From assembly GCF_014284155.1 (NCBI RefSeq), contig NZ_JACOFZ010000002.1:468711-532710 (forward strand): 64,000 bases of DNA, read 5' to 3'. A program made the position numbers and the translations under genes. Positions 45,571 through 55,295 of the stretch are shown piece after piece. A model generated the notes under the pieces. The model saw nothing but the letters and a program-made list of their open reading frames with translations. It was not told the origin of the DNA and did no database searches. The DNA comes from Affinundibacterium nitidum. GTDB taxonomy: Bacteria; Pseudomonadota; Gammaproteobacteria; Burkholderiales; Burkholderiaceae_D. Each line of letters opens with the position of its first letter. Position 1 is the first letter of the stretch.

Positions 45571-46680
45571 TTAGTCAATCACTTTGAAACGTGGATCATC
45601 TGGATCAATCGACAAAATGCCTTGCGCTTCTTCTTTCATTTGCGTCTCTTGTGAACGCTGCTCTGCAGTACGTTTTTCTTCGAGATGTACATAGATGTCG
45701 TTGACCAAAGCCTGACAACCTTCATGATTAAGTGCAGAAATCTCAAATACTGGACCTTTCCAGCCGAAACGCTTGACGAAATCTTTGACGCGCTTCTTAC
45801 GGTCCTCTTCGCTTAAAACGTCAAGCTTATTCAAGACTAACCAGCGAGGTTTATCTGCGAGTGTTTCATCGTATTTTTGCAATTCTTTGATCAAAGCTTT
45901 CGCATCTTTGACTGGATCTGCACCTTCATCGAACGGTGCCAAATCGACGATGTGCAACAGCAAACCAGTACGCTGCAAATGCTTCAAGAACTGTACGCCG
46001 AGACCAATACCATCAGCTGCACCTTCAATCAAACCAGGAATATCGGCAATCACAAAACTCTTCTCGTGACTAACGCGAACCATGCCCAAGTTAGGGTGCA
46101 AAGTCGTAAATGGGTAATCAGCAATCTTTGGACGCGCATTCGACACTGCAGTGATGAATGTTGATTTGCCCGCATTCGGCAAACCCAACAAACCGACGTC
46201 AGCCAAAACTTTCAGTTCGAGTTTCAGTTCGCGACGTTCGCCCTCTTTACCATCGCTACGTTGGCGAGGTGCTCGATTCGTCGAAGATTTGAAATGGATA
46301 TTACCCCAACCGCCTTCGCCACCGCGCGCCAACAAGACTTCTTGTCCATGCTCGGTGATATCAGCAATCACTTCGTCCGTATTGCGATCAATAATCAGGG
46401 TACCGACTGGCATACGCAAACGAATGTCATCCGCGCCTTTGCCATAGCAGTCAGCGCCACGGCCATTTTCACCGTCTTTTGCTTTATGTAATTTGGAATA
46501 ACGAAAATCCACCAAGGTGTTGATGTTGCGATCGCCCACGGCATAAATGCTACCGCCTTTGCCACCATCGCCGCCGTCAGGGCCGCCAAATGGACGGAAC
46601 TTCTCACGACAGAATGAGGCAACACCATTGCCCCCATCACCTGCAATGACTTCGATTCTTGCTTCGTCAATAAATTTCAT
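45571..46680 (-). CDS. obgE: Obg-family GTPase ObgE/CgtA
   Basis: 369 residues. The glycine-rich Obg fold (residues 1-158, [14 protein letters not shown] and [13 protein letters not shown]) precedes the G domain with G1 GLPNAGKST (166-174), G2/G3 DIPGLIEGA and G4 LNKLD. A short acidic C-terminal tail follows. Obg proteins bind the 50S subunit and link GTP level to ribosome assembly and the cell cycle. The gene follows rplU-rpmA as usual, but a terminator and a new promoter separate it from them. Its last 54 codons exist twice in this region. Confidence 0.97.
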   Translation of the reverse strand: MKFIDEARIEVIAGDGGNGVASFCREKFRPFGGPDGGDGGKGGSIYAVGDRNINTLVDFRYSKLHKAKDGENGRGADCYGKGADDIRLRMPVGTLIIDRNTDEVIADITEHGQEVLLARGGEGGWGNIHFKSSTNRAPRQRSDGKEGERRELKLELKVLADVGLLGLPNAGKSTFITAVSNARPKIADYPFTTLHPNLGMVRVSHEKSFVIADIPGLIEGAADGIGLGVQFLKHLQRTGLLLHIVDLAPFDEGADPVKDAKALIKELQKYDETLADKPRWLVLNKLDVLSEEDRKKRVKDFVKRFGWKGPVFEISALNHEGCQALVNDIYVHLEEKRTAEQRSQETQMKEEAQGILSIDPDDPRFKVID

Positions 46681-46882
46681 GTTTGCCGCCTAAACGAAAG
46701 GGCTTTTCAGCCTTGAGTCCCAGTCTTTCTTTTGGTGGCATCCTGATTGAGACGCGCTTAACACCGAACACTGGGCGATTACGAATGGAGAGTCTGAACG
46801 GGCTATTGTGCGGCTTTATTTCACCGGCAGCAATAGACATTGTTCTAAGACAAAATAAGCCAATGGGAAATGCCATCGGCAT

Positions 46883-46901
46883 GATGCTCATTCCGAGCAT
46901 C
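46883..46901. promoter_or_regulatory. Dyad at the obgE transcription start
   Basis: GATGCTC (46883-46889) and GAGCATC (46895-46901) around ATTCC. It begins 5 bp past the -10 box of the predicted obgE promoter, so it would overlap the start site: an operator or a 5' mRNA hairpin. Confidence 0.5.
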
Positions 46902-46905
46902 GCGT

Positions 46906-46934
46906 TTTATAGAATGTATCGCAGAGTCAATCAA
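46906..46934 (-). promoter_or_regulatory. Sigma-70 promoter of obgE
   Basis: On the minus strand, TTGATT (46929-46934), 17-bp spacer, TATAAA (46906-46911). It lies about 230 bp before the obgE ATG; that leader (46681-46905) holds no gene. Confidence 0.65.
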
Positions 46935-46985
46935 AGATCGAGGCGCAACACATTTGCCTGCATCTATACCTACACGCTGAAAACT

Positions 46986-47012
46986 AAAAAGGCTCTACCT
47001 ATGGCAGAGCCT
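46986..47012 (-). terminator. Terminator after rpmA
   Basis: AGGCTCT (46990-46996) and AGAGCCT (47006-47012) with a 9-nt loop, followed on the minus strand by TTTTTAG. It separates the rplU-rpmA transcript from obgE. Confidence 0.8.
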
Positions 47013-47042
47013 CTCTATCGAATAAATTGTCGGCTTAAAGAA

Positions 47043-47300
47043 TTAAGCAGCAACAACCATTACTGTTTGACGCTTCAACGCGCCTTTGATCGCAAACTGT
47101 ACTTTGCCTGTTACCAAAGCGTACAAAGTGTGATCTTTACCCATACCAACGCCTTCACCAGCGTGTACTTTTGTACCGCGTTGACGAACGATGATACCGC
47201 CAGCATTGATAGCTTGGCCGCCGTAAACTTTAACGCCTAAGCGTTTTGACTCTGAGTCACGGCCGTTGCGCGTGGTGCCGCCGCCTTTTTTATGTGCCAT
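47043..47300 (-). CDS. rpmA: 50S ribosomal protein L27
   Basis: 85 residues beginning [20 protein letters not shown], the conserved L27 N-terminus that reaches the peptidyl-transferase centre, followed by [22 protein letters not shown] precedes the ATG. It follows rplU by 50 bp in the standard order. Confidence 0.98.
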   Translation of the reverse strand: MAHKKGGGTTRNGRDSESKRLGVKVYGGQAINAGGIIVRQRGTKVHAGEGVGMGKDHTLYALVTGKVQFAIKGALKRQTVMVVAA

Positions 47301-47350
47301 TTAATAGCTCCTTGAAATCTAATGAATTTGCTTTATTTCTTAACGGTGAA

Positions 47351-47662
47351 TTAACCGTTGATAGAAACGATTTGCAGTTCAGTGTAGTTTTGGCGATGAC
47401 CTTGGCGCTTTTGGTAATGCTTACGACGACGCATTTTGAAAATGCGAACTTTGTCGTGACGACCGTGGTCGATTACCTTAGCCAGCACCGTAGCACCTGC
47501 GACCAATGGAGCACCAAACTTAATGGTTTCTCCAGCACCCAATGCGAGTACTTGATCAATGGTGATTTCGGAGCCAATGTCTGCAGGTATCTGTTCTACT
47601 TTAAGTTTTTCACCAGCGACAACTTTATATTGTTTGCCACCGGTTTTTATGACCGCGTACAT
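47351..47662 (-). CDS. rplU: 50S ribosomal protein L21
   Basis: The start chosen is ATG at 47660-47662 ([14 protein letters not shown]), 6 bp after GAGG; an upstream in-frame ATG at 47677 is not used. 103 residues, with the L21 end [19 protein letters not shown] and the [17 protein letters not shown]-binding segment. First gene of the rplU-rpmA transcript. Confidence 0.98.
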   Translation of the reverse strand: MYAVIKTGGKQYKVVAGEKLKVEQIPADIGSEITIDQVLALGAGETIKFGAPLVAGATVLAKVIDHGRHDKVRIFKMRRRKHYQKRQGHRQNYTELQIVSING

Positions 47663-47755
47663 GTGAAACCTCATCAAATGAATAATAGGGATTTCCCCGA
47701 GGATGCTAGCAAGACCCGAAGATCGTTGCCAAACAAAAAATCAAGGGAACTGCGA

Positions 47756-47784
47756 ATTATACACAGGAAGGCAGCATCGGTCAA
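47756..47784 (-). promoter_or_regulatory. Sigma-70 promoter of rplU-rpmA
   Basis: On the minus strand TTGACC (47779-47784), 17-bp spacer, perfect TATAAT (47756-47761). This near-consensus promoter lies about 94 bp before the rplU start. Confidence 0.85.
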
Positions 47785-47835
47785 AGCCTATTTGCACATT
47801 TTTTCAGCAATAATCGGAGAAAAAACCCTTTAGAT

Positions 47836-47856
47836 TTAAGCTTTTAGCAAGCTTAA
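47836..47856 (-). terminator. Probable terminator of the GH18 gene
   Basis: TTAAGCTT and AAGCTTAA with a 5-nt loop, followed on the minus strand after 11 bp by GGGTTTTTTC. It lies 21 bp past the GH18 stop. Confidence 0.5.
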
Positions 47857-47876
47857 GCAATCATTTATCGGTCGGC

Positions 47877-48869
47877 CTACTTTGCCCGCAAATCGCGAAT
47901 CGCACGCCAAGTCTCACTTTGACGCCAAGCCTTGCCCTCTAACTGTAAATCCCAAAGCGCGACACCAACACTTAATTGTTTTGCTTCTTGGATATGATTC
48001 AGAACACTAGGTCCCGCTCCGCCCTCGCCCCAATGGTCTAGCCATGTTGGCATTCCCATCACAATTTGATCGGCTCGATAACCCGCTTTGACGCCATATT
48101 GCAGTTGCCAACTGTACTTAAACATCGCCGCACCGTTTTCGCAGACGTTCCCGCCCTCGGGTGTAAAACTGGCGGTGCTGCCCTCATACAAATCCTGATA
48201 GCCCATACTGTGAATGGCGTCGACTTGACCGCGCCAATCCACCCACCACGACATATTTGGCGCATTGGTGCAAGGACTGTGGAAACTATCTACCGTCAAC
48301 AACTTCCCGCGTTTTTTCAGTTCTTTTGATAATTGCGCAACGAAATGGGCATAGGCTTGACGGTCATGATCGAGCGCCCCCTCACCTTCCAAATCCAAAT
48401 CAATGCCATCTAAGTCGAACTTCTGCATTTCATTGAGCAAGGCGCGCGAAAATGATTTCGGCTGCTGTGCGAAAGCATTACGTGCTAATTCCCAGTCCCA
48501 TTTTTTCATCACTTGAGAGTTGTTATACACCGTCAAAACAACTTGAATTCCTCGTTGTTTCGCCCACGCGACAAGCGCACGCACTTGAGCTTCGGTGACC
48601 AACTTACCTTGTTCATTGACAGGCGCGAACACGAGTGATTTACCATCTTTAGACGGATTCCAAAATTGCAGACCAATTCGTGTCAGGCCTTTTGCGATAT
48701 CAGGATTTGATTCCAAGGCCGGCAACGAAGTATCGATGCCATACGCTGGGACCCAGCCAATCACTTGAATCGATGGCGCGTTCTTGGATGGCGCATTAGT
48801 TGCCCGAGACGAAGGAACCATACACAAGGTGGCGATAGAAAAACCAAGGGCAAAAAGAAATAAGCGCAT
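47877..48869 (-). CDS. Glycoside hydrolase family 18-type protein
   Basis: The start chosen is ATG at 48869 (MRLFLFALGFSIATL), which gives a signal peptide (cleavage near SSRA) and has GGA upstream; the 57-bp extension is unlikely. The 330-residue protein has the GH18 catalytic motif as DGIDLDLEGE (D-x2-D-x-D-x-E), with VDAIHSMGYQD and IVMGMPTWLDHW typical of the family. The general-acid Glu and both Asp are present, so it should be active on a beta-1,4-GlcNAc polymer, chitin or peptidoglycan. It is exported; no carbohydrate-binding module is present. Confidence 0.88.
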   Translation of the reverse strand: MRLFLFALGFSIATLCMVPSSRATNAPSKNAPSIQVIGWVPAYGIDTSLPALESNPDIAKGLTRIGLQFWNPSKDGKSLVFAPVNEQGKLVTEAQVRALVAWAKQRGIQVVLTVYNNSQVMKKWDWELARNAFAQQPKSFSRALLNEMQKFDLDGIDLDLEGEGALDHDRQAYAHFVAQLSKELKKRGKLLTVDSFHSPCTNAPNMSWWVDWRGQVDAIHSMGYQDLYEGSTASFTPEGGNVCENGAAMFKYSWQLQYGVKAGYRADQIVMGMPTWLDHWGEGGAGPSVLNHIQEAKQLSVGVALWDLQLEGKAWRQSETWRAIRDLRAK

Positions 48870-49097
48870 GATTCCAGCTTTGACAGATAAAAGTAGTATT
48901 GTTAAGCGGATTAAAGAAAGTCGCAATTGGTATTTTACTGGTATTCATAAACAAGCCACCCTCGAGAGCATCGATATGTGCTAGTGGTATCAATCGTAGA
49001 TGGCTCAGAAAACTCTGCCGCAACGATTTTTGGTTATCTAAAAAACAAATTCAGTCAACAATATGCGGGGCAAAATAGGCGAATTGACGGTGTTTTT

Positions 49098-49125
49098 TTG
49101 CAAGATCGCCATCACATCGTATAAT
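49098..49125 (+). promoter_or_regulatory. Sigma-70 promoter of ispB
   Basis: TTGCAA (49098-49103), 16-bp spacer, TATAAT (49120-49125), about 57 bp before the ispB start. The rest of the 48870-49182 gap shows nothing else. Confidence 0.7.
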
Positions 49126-49182
49126 CTCGACCTACAACAGCTACTCTAGCTCCTTACCTATTGGATTTTTGCAGGATTCCCC

Positions 49183-50163
49183 TTGTCTGCCACAGCAAAC
49201 CAAAACACCATCAACCAACTGATCGCGCCAGACATGGCCGCAGTCAATCAGGTTATTCGCGAACAACTTCATTCCGATGTTGCCTTAGTTAGCCAGATTT
49301 CTGAATACATTATCAATGCCGGTGGCAAACGCATTCGTCCTGTACTCGTGTTACTCATGGCCAATGCTTACGCGTATCAAGGTAAACATCATTACGATTT
49401 AGCGGCGATCGTCGAATTTATCCACACAGCGACGCTGTTACACGACGATGTCGTGGACGAGTCTTCGATGCGTCGTGGTCGTCAAACAGCCAACGCATTA
49501 TTCGGCAATGCAGCATCAGTCCTCGTCGGCGACTTCTTGTATTCACGTGCATTTCAGATGATGGTCAACATCGATAGCATGCAGGTGATGCGCATCTTGG
49601 CCGACGCGACAAATGTTATCGCCGAAGGTGAAGTGCTACAGCTCTTGAATATGCATGATCCCGATGTCACAGAAGAACGCTACCTCGAAGTAATCCGCTG
49701 CAAGACCGCAAAACTATTTGAAGCGGCGGCCGAAATTGGCGCCTTAATTAGTGGTGCAACGACCGAACAAATCGCGGCAGCTGGCGAGTATGGACGCTCT
49801 CTCGGCACAGCCTTCCAATTGATCGACGACGTGCTCGATTACTCAGGTAAGGCAGAAGAAATTGGCAAAAATGTCGGTGACGATCTACGCGAAGGTAAAC
49901 CCACCTTGCCGTTGATCTATTTAATGAAACATGGCACCGAAGACGAACGAGCACTGGTGAAAGCGTGCATTGAAGAAGGTGATGAGTCAAAATTTGATGC
50001 AATTTTGTCAGCAATTACTCAGTCTGGGGCGCTCGCCTATACCAAGGAACAAGCAGATCATGCTGCCGCCCGCGCAGCGAATGCGATCGTCGCCCTTCCC
50101 GAAAGCTCCTATAAACAAGCCCTATTAGACTTGGCTTATCTCGCCGTTAATCGCAATCATTAA
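49183..50163 (+). CDS. ispB: Octaprenyl diphosphate synthase
   Basis: 326 residues starting at TTG (49183), supported by AGGA at 49173-49176. The two aspartate-rich prenyl-transfer motifs are LLHDDVVDESS (first, about residue 86) and QLIDDVLDYSG (second), with the GGKRIRP pyrophosphate-binding segment near residue 48. It makes the polyprenyl side chain of ubiquinone. The product length cannot be read from sequence, so octaprenyl is the family default. It lies upstream of the type IV pilus genes. Confidence 0.93.
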   Translation: MSATANQNTINQLIAPDMAAVNQVIREQLHSDVALVSQISEYIINAGGKRIRPVLVLLMANAYAYQGKHHYDLAAIVEFIHTATLLHDDVVDESSMRRGRQTANALFGNAASVLVGDFLYSRAFQMMVNIDSMQVMRILADATNVIAEGEVLQLLNMHDPDVTEERYLEVIRCKTAKLFEAAAEIGALISGATTEQIAAAGEYGRSLGTAFQLIDDVLDYSGKAEEIGKNVGDDLREGKPTLPLIYLMKHGTEDERALVKACIEEGDESKFDAILSAITQSGALAYTKEQADHAAARAANAIVALPESSYKQALLDLAYLAVNRNH

Positions 50164-50191
50164 GTCAAGTGCAAGCAACTTGCAGCATGTG

Positions 50192-50226
50192 AAAGCCACT
50201 TTCAGTCAAACTAAAGTGGCTTTTTT
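50192..50226 (+). terminator. ispB terminator
   Basis: AAAGCCACTTT and AAAGTGGCTTT around a 10-nt loop, followed by TTTTT. It starts 29 bp after the ispB stop. Confidence 0.9.
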
Positions 50227-50730
50227 CATTTTTAGCGCGAGTTCGCGTCAAAATTGCCGCCAATAGTGCAGACGTCTCGAATGAAAGACCGACGTATTTA
50301 CAACACCAAGGGGACGGCCAGATTTTGTATCCGGTTCATCAAATAAGCCAGAATTCTCAACTTAGGTCCGACACAGGAGAAGCACCCTTACGATCCATTC
50401 GCCTGCAGAACTCAGGCATTTTGAGAGCGCGCATTACACAGATTGGCAACCTCAATCTACGGCCTTATCGTCTTAGCTTCGAGGCGCAATTTGTAAAAAC
50501 CAGTATCCTCCCCACCGACCAAGGTCTGAGCTCGCTCATAAACAATGTCCGTGGAATCATGGCAAAAATTGCTTTTGGCTTGCTTTTGAAAGTATCATAA
50601 ACGCTTCAAAAACAATAACTAAAAGTTCATTTCTCAACTGATGCCTGAGATAGATCACTGTTTACAAAAGTCTTACTTAGCTGCATTATCACAAAGCAAT
50701 CAACGATTATCCTTTTTCTAGACAAAAACT
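50227..50730. other. Intergenic region between ispB and pilB
   Basis: 504 bp with no tRNA, hairpin or convincing gene. A 91-codon plus-strand ORF at 50325-50600 lacks a ribosome-binding site and family similarity. The pilB promoter should lie near the end, where TTTACA and ATTATC appear 18 bp apart, a weak match. Confidence 0.5.
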
Positions 50731-52461
50731 ATGTCCGCTGTCCCTCCCAATGCTGCTGCCAATTTGCCCGTTTCTGGACTGGCTCGCGCCTTAGCACAGG
50801 CAAATTTGGTGACAAATGCGCAAATCGAGACTGCACAGAAGAAAAGTCAGATTGAAAAGTCGCACTTTCTCGACGCCTTGATTCACGGTGGTGCCATCAA
50901 CACCCGTGACTTAGCGACTTTTTGCTCTGAGACATTTGGATATCCACAAGTTGACTTAAGCCTGGTCGACGAAGCGCAGTTACCCGAGAAGGTCATTGAC
51001 CACAAAATGATGTTGGGTCAACGTGTGTTGGCTCTATCGAAAAAGGGTAACAAGGTTTCTATCGCGATCTCCGATCCAACAAACACGGTTGCGATCGACC
51101 AAATCAAATTCCAAACTGGGCTAAGTGTCGACATCGTCATTGTGCAGCATGACGTACTGATCAAACTCGTCGATAAACTAAGCAAGACGTCAGAACAATC
51201 GATTACGGACCTGGCATCAGACGACTACGAGCTCGAATTCTCCGAGGAAGATCTTAATTCAGGCGTTGCCGATAATCAGGCCGCCGCTGAAATCGACGAT
51301 GCTCCAGTCGTCAAATTTTTGCAGAAAATGCTGATCGACGCGATCAACATGGGTGCTTCCGATCTTCACTTTGAGCCCTTCGAAAAATTCTATCGTATCC
51401 GCTTCCGTATTGACGGCGAATTGCGTGAAATCGCCCAACCACCGTTAGCGATTAAAGACAAATTGGTATCTCGTATCAAAGTTATTTCAAAACTTGATAT
51501 TTCTGAGAAACGGGTCCCTCAAGATGGACGTATGAAGTTGGTGCTATCGCCGACCAAAGCCATCGATTTTCGTGTGAGCACCTTGCCTACCTTGTTTGGC
51601 GAGAAAATTGTTATGCGTATTTTGGACGGTTCACAGGCACAGATGGGTATCGATGCCCTCGGCTATGATCCAGACCAAAAAGAAATTCTAATGGATGCGA
51701 TCCATCGCCCCTACGGCATGGTCTTGGTTACCGGGCCAACTGGTTCTGGTAAAACGGTTTCTTTGTACACATGCCTTAACGTCATCAATAAACCAGGCAT
51801 CAATATCTCGACCGCAGAAGATCCAGCTGAGATTAACTTGCCAGGCGTGAATCAGGTGAACGTCAATGATAAAGCCGGTCTAACTTTCCCGGTCGCATTG
51901 AAAGCCTTCTTGCGTCAAGATCCTGACATCATCATGGTCGGTGAGATTCGTGACTTAGAAACTGCCGACATCGCTATTAAAGCAGCGCAAACAGGTCATA
52001 TGGTGTTTTCCACACTGCATACCAACGATGCGCCATCAACATTGACACGTTTAATGAACATGGGCGTTGCCCCTTTCAATATCGCTTCCTCGGTGATTTT
52101 GATTACTGCACAACGTTTGACACGTCGTTTATGTACTTGCAAAAAACAAGTTGAAATCCTTGACGACGTTTTATTACAAGCAGGTTTTTTAGATGAAGAA
52201 CTTGATGGGACATGGAAACCATATGGCCCAGTTGGTTGCGAACGCTGCAACGGTTCAGGCTATAAAGGTCGCGTCGGTATCTACCAAATCATGCCGATCA
52301 CCGAAGCACTCGAGAAAATCATTTTAGCGAATGGAAGCGCGCTCGAAATACGTAAGCAATCAGAAGCGGACGGCGTCAAAGGACTGCGTCGCTCTGGCCT
52401 ACAAAAAGTGCGTCAAGGACTCACCAGCCTAGAAGAAGTCCTCGGCTGCACTAACGAATAA
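50731..52461 (+). CDS. pilB: Type IV pilus assembly ATPase PilB
   Basis: 576 residues: N-terminal MshEN/GspE_N domain (about 20-170), then the GspE ATPase with Walker A TGPTGSGKTV, the Asp box and Walker B DIIMVGEIRDLETAD, His box, and the four-Cys zinc site (RLCTCKKQ and CERCNGSGYKGR). It powers pilus extension at the inner membrane. It is followed by pilC and pilD in one operon. pilA is not in the window. Confidence 0.97.
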   Translation: MSAVPPNAAANLPVSGLARALAQANLVTNAQIETAQKKSQIEKSHFLDALIHGGAINTRDLATFCSETFGYPQVDLSLVDEAQLPEKVIDHKMMLGQRVLALSKKGNKVSIAISDPTNTVAIDQIKFQTGLSVDIVIVQHDVLIKLVDKLSKTSEQSITDLASDDYELEFSEEDLNSGVADNQAAAEIDDAPVVKFLQKMLIDAINMGASDLHFEPFEKFYRIRFRIDGELREIAQPPLAIKDKLVSRIKVISKLDISEKRVPQDGRMKLVLSPTKAIDFRVSTLPTLFGEKIVMRILDGSQAQMGIDALGYDPDQKEILMDAIHRPYGMVLVTGPTGSGKTVSLYTCLNVINKPGINISTAEDPAEINLPGVNQVNVNDKAGLTFPVALKAFLRQDPDIIMVGEIRDLETADIAIKAAQTGHMVFSTLHTNDAPSTLTRLMNMGVAPFNIASSVILITAQRLTRRLCTCKKQVEILDDVLLQAGFLDEELDGTWKPYGPVGCERCNGSGYKGRVGIYQIMPITEALEKIILANGSALEIRKQSEADGVKGLRRSGLQKVRQGLTSLEEVLGCTNE

Positions 52462-52479
52462 CGAATCAGGATCAAGTAG

Positions 52480-53712
52480 ATGGCAACTCCGCAGAATAAA
52501 GCCGCAAAGCCCTCGCAAACTAAAGAGATTTTGTATGCGTGGGAAGGCAAAGATAAACAAGGTAAAGCCGTACGCGGAGAAATGCGTGCGCGTGGTGAGG
52601 CCGTGGTTAACGCTAGCCTAAGACGCCAAGGCGTTATTGTCACTAAGGTCAAAAAGAAGAAATACAGCTCAGGTCGTGGGATTACTGACAAGGACATTAC
52701 GCTCTTCACCCGCCAATTGGCGACCATGATGAAAGCGGGTGTACCGCTCTTACAATCGTTCGATATCGTAGGTAAAGGTCATTCAAACCCTGCCGTTGCC
52801 AAGCTGTTGATGGACATTCGCGGAGACATCGAAACCGGTACTAGTTTGAATCAAGCCTTCCGTAAGTATCCCCTGTATTTCGACGCGCTGTTTTGCAACT
52901 TAGTCGGTGCGGGTGAGCAGGCAGGTATCTTGGAAGACTTGCTGACGCGTTTGGCGATCTATAAAGAAAAGACACTGGCGATCAAAGCCAAGATTAAGTC
53001 AGCACTTACCTACCCTATCGCGATCTTGGTCATTGCCTTTGTAGTCACCGCCGTGATTATGATTTGGGTTGTTCCTGCCTTTAAAGAAGTGTTTACCAGC
53101 TTCGGTGCCGATTTGCCAGCACCAACGCTGATCGTCATGGGGATTTCCGACTTTTTTGTCAAAAATTGGTATTTCATTTTTGGCGGCATTTTCGGCGTGG
53201 TTTATTTCTTTTTCCAAGCATGGCGGCGTTCATTGGAAATGCAGCGCTTCATGGATAGAGCACTTCTGCAGGCACCCATTTTTGGCGAAGTGATTCGTAA
53301 AGCGACCATTGCCCGTTGGACTCGTACATTAGCAACTATGTTTGCTGCAGGTGTACCGTTGGTTGAAGCGCTCGATTCCGTTGGTGGTGCCTCAGGCAAC
53401 GCCGTGTATCTTGACGCTACAATTAAAATTCAAACTGAAATTACGACCGGTACTAGCTTGACGGTCGCAATGCAAAATGCGAATGTATTCCCACCGATGG
53501 TGACACAGATGGTGGCAATTGGTGAAGAATCTGGTGCTTTAGATGCGATGTTAGGCAAAGTTGCTGATTTCTATGAGGAAGAAGTGAATGAGGCAGTAGC
53601 GTCACTTTCCAGCCTCATGGAACCAATGATTATGGCGATCTTAGGTATCGTCATCGGTGGCTTGGTTGTAGCGATGTACTTACCAATTTTCAAATTGGGG
53701 TCGGTGGTGTAA
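52480..53712 (+). CDS. pilC: Type IV pilus inner-membrane platform protein PilC
   Basis: 410 residues with two GspF domains (about 75-195 and 275-400) marked by FTRQLATMMKAGVPLLQSF and RTLATMFAAGVPLVEALDSVGG, and three membrane helices. Its ATG lies 18 bp after pilB, and its stop overlaps pilD by one base (TAATG). It anchors the pilus motor in the membrane. Confidence 0.96.
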   Translation: MATPQNKAAKPSQTKEILYAWEGKDKQGKAVRGEMRARGEAVVNASLRRQGVIVTKVKKKKYSSGRGITDKDITLFTRQLATMMKAGVPLLQSFDIVGKGHSNPAVAKLLMDIRGDIETGTSLNQAFRKYPLYFDALFCNLVGAGEQAGILEDLLTRLAIYKEKTLAIKAKIKSALTYPIAILVIAFVVTAVIMIWVVPAFKEVFTSFGADLPAPTLIVMGISDFFVKNWYFIFGGIFGVVYFFFQAWRRSLEMQRFMDRALLQAPIFGEVIRKATIARWTRTLATMFAAGVPLVEALDSVGGASGNAVYLDATIKIQTEITTGTSLTVAMQNANVFPPMVTQMVAIGEESGALDAMLGKVADFYEEEVNEAVASLSSLMEPMIMAILGIVIGGLVVAMYLPIFKLGSVV

Positions 53713-54578
53713 TGCAAGATTTGTTTTTTTTCGCGCCACCACACACACTTATTAGTACTGTATTTATCGGCATTCTGGGGCTGCTCATCGGCAGCTTCCT
53801 GAATGTCGTGATTCACCGCATCCCGAAAATGATGCAACGTGCAGAAGACAACGACGTTGCAGAAATCACAGGCAAAGAACGCCCCCATCAGGACAAATAC
53901 AACCTGATGCTACCGCGCTCTGCTTGTCCACATTGCCAACACCAAATTACAGCAGCGGAAAACATTCCTGTGCTGAGCTACCTATTCCTAGGTGGAAAAT
54001 GCAGTCAGTGCAAGACACGCATATCAGTCCGCTATCCTATCGTTGAGGCAGTTACTGGTTTGTTAAGTGCCTATGCGATTTGGCATTTTGGCAGCGGCAT
54101 TGAAGGGCTATCTGCGGTGGTGTGCATTTGGTTCTTGGTGGCGTTAACTGGAATCGACTTTGATACCCAACTTCTCCCCGATCAACTGACCCTACCACTG
54201 CTTTGGATTGGGCTCTTGATTAATACCCGTTACACTTTTACTAGTCTAGAACAAGCGGTGCTTGGTGCTGCTTTAGGCTATATGTCCTTGTGGACTGTCA
54301 ACGCCGCCTATCGCCTTTGGCGTGGTCATGACGGCATGGGCTACGGAGATTTCAAGCTTCTTGCTGCACTTGGCGCATGGTTGGGAGCAATGAATTTACC
54401 CTTCATTATCCTAGCTGCTTCGATGGTCGGCTCCGTGTTCGGCATATTGATGTTGCTCGGGAAACGATTAGGCTGGAATCTTCCTTTCGCTTTTGGTCCT
54501 TTCTTAGCTGGCGCCGGACTGATTGCCCTGTTCTGGGGCAAACAAATTACTTCTCAATACCTGGGCTTATTCTCTTAA
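53712..54578 (+). CDS. pilD: Prepilin peptidase/N-methyltransferase PilD
   Basis: 288 residues, membrane-embedded. The N-terminal methyltransferase part has LIGSFLNVVIHRIP and a four-Cys zinc site (CPHCQHQ and CSQCKTR). The aspartic-protease residues lie in ALTGIDFDTQLLPD and GMGYGDFKLLAALGAWLG. It cleaves and methylates prepilins at the inner membrane. The stop abuts the coaE start. Confidence 0.96.
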   Translation: MQDLFFFAPPHTLISTVFIGILGLLIGSFLNVVIHRIPKMMQRAEDNDVAEITGKERPHQDKYNLMLPRSACPHCQHQITAAENIPVLSYLFLGGKCSQCKTRISVRYPIVEAVTGLLSAYAIWHFGSGIEGLSAVVCIWFLVALTGIDFDTQLLPDQLTLPLLWIGLLINTRYTFTSLEQAVLGAALGYMSLWTVNAAYRLWRGHDGMGYGDFKLLAALGAWLGAMNLPFIILAASMVGSVFGILMLLGKRLGWNLPFAFGPFLAGAGLIALFWGKQITSQYLGLFS

Positions 54579-55193
54579 ATGCAGTCGACTTTATTTAGCA
54601 TTGGGCTGACCGGTGGTATTGGCAGTGGCAAGACAACCGTGAGCGATATGTTTGCAAAGTTGGGCGCACATATCATTGATACCGACCTCATCGCACACCA
54701 GTTGACCGCCCCCAATGGCAAAGCCATAGAACCCATCATCGCTGCGTTTGGTGAGGATATTGTCGATAGTTCTGGCGCCATGGACCGTCAAAAAATGCGT
54801 AGACTTGTCTTCAAAGAGCCTACTGCTAAGCGTCAATTAGAAGCTATCTTGCACCCTATGATCCGCTCGGAGTGTGAACAGCTTGCCGCCTCCGGGGCTG
54901 GTAGCTACCCCATTTTCGTAGTACCGCTGCTGGTTGAATCGGGAAACTGGCACGAACGTGTCACTCGCATTTTGGTCATCGACTGCGATGAGCAAACCCA
55001 AATCAAACGGGTAATGATGAGAAATGGTTTCCCAAGAGAGCAAGTTGAAGACATTATGCAAGTTCAAGCCTCTCGCGATGAACGCCTTGGGGTCGCCGAT
55101 GACGTCATTAATTCCGATGAAAATCTCGACCAGATCTGGCAGCAGGTAAATGATCTGCATCAAAAATACCTAAAATTAGCACAGGCATGCTAA
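54579..55193 (+). CDS. coaE: Dephospho-CoA kinase
   Basis: 204 residues with the P-loop GLTGGIGSGKTT at 9-20, the dephospho-CoA loop GAHIIDTDLIAHQLT, and VPLLVESGNW. It makes the last step of coenzyme A synthesis. Starting directly after pilD, it follows the usual pilD-coaE-zapD-yacG order. Confidence 0.96.
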   Translation: MQSTLFSIGLTGGIGSGKTTVSDMFAKLGAHIIDTDLIAHQLTAPNGKAIEPIIAAFGEDIVDSSGAMDRQKMRRLVFKEPTAKRQLEAILHPMIRSECEQLAASGAGSYPIFVVPLLVESGNWHERVTRILVIDCDEQTQIKRVMMRNGFPREQVEDIMQVQASRDERLGVADDVINSDENLDQIWQQVNDLHQKYLKLAQAC

Positions 55194-55295
55194 ACAATTG
55201 CACGCAATGTTTGTATTTTTTCTCCGCTTGGTTCAGAATCACGTGAAGCCGAAAAATAAGAAGAATCCGGCAACATCATTTACAGGGATTTTATT

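Noticed and set aside
46683-47240. Plus-strand ORF antisense to rpmA and the obgE leader
   Set aside because: Shadow of rpmA and noncoding sequence; no domain, and the minus-strand genes are certain.
50325-50600. 91-codon plus-strand ORF between ispB and pilB
   Set aside because: No ribosome-binding site or recognisable domain, and it lies in a featureless gap.
50164-50730. Possible tRNA gene between ispB and pilB
   Set aside because: No cloverleaf arms, anticodon loop or TTCGA-type T loop were found.
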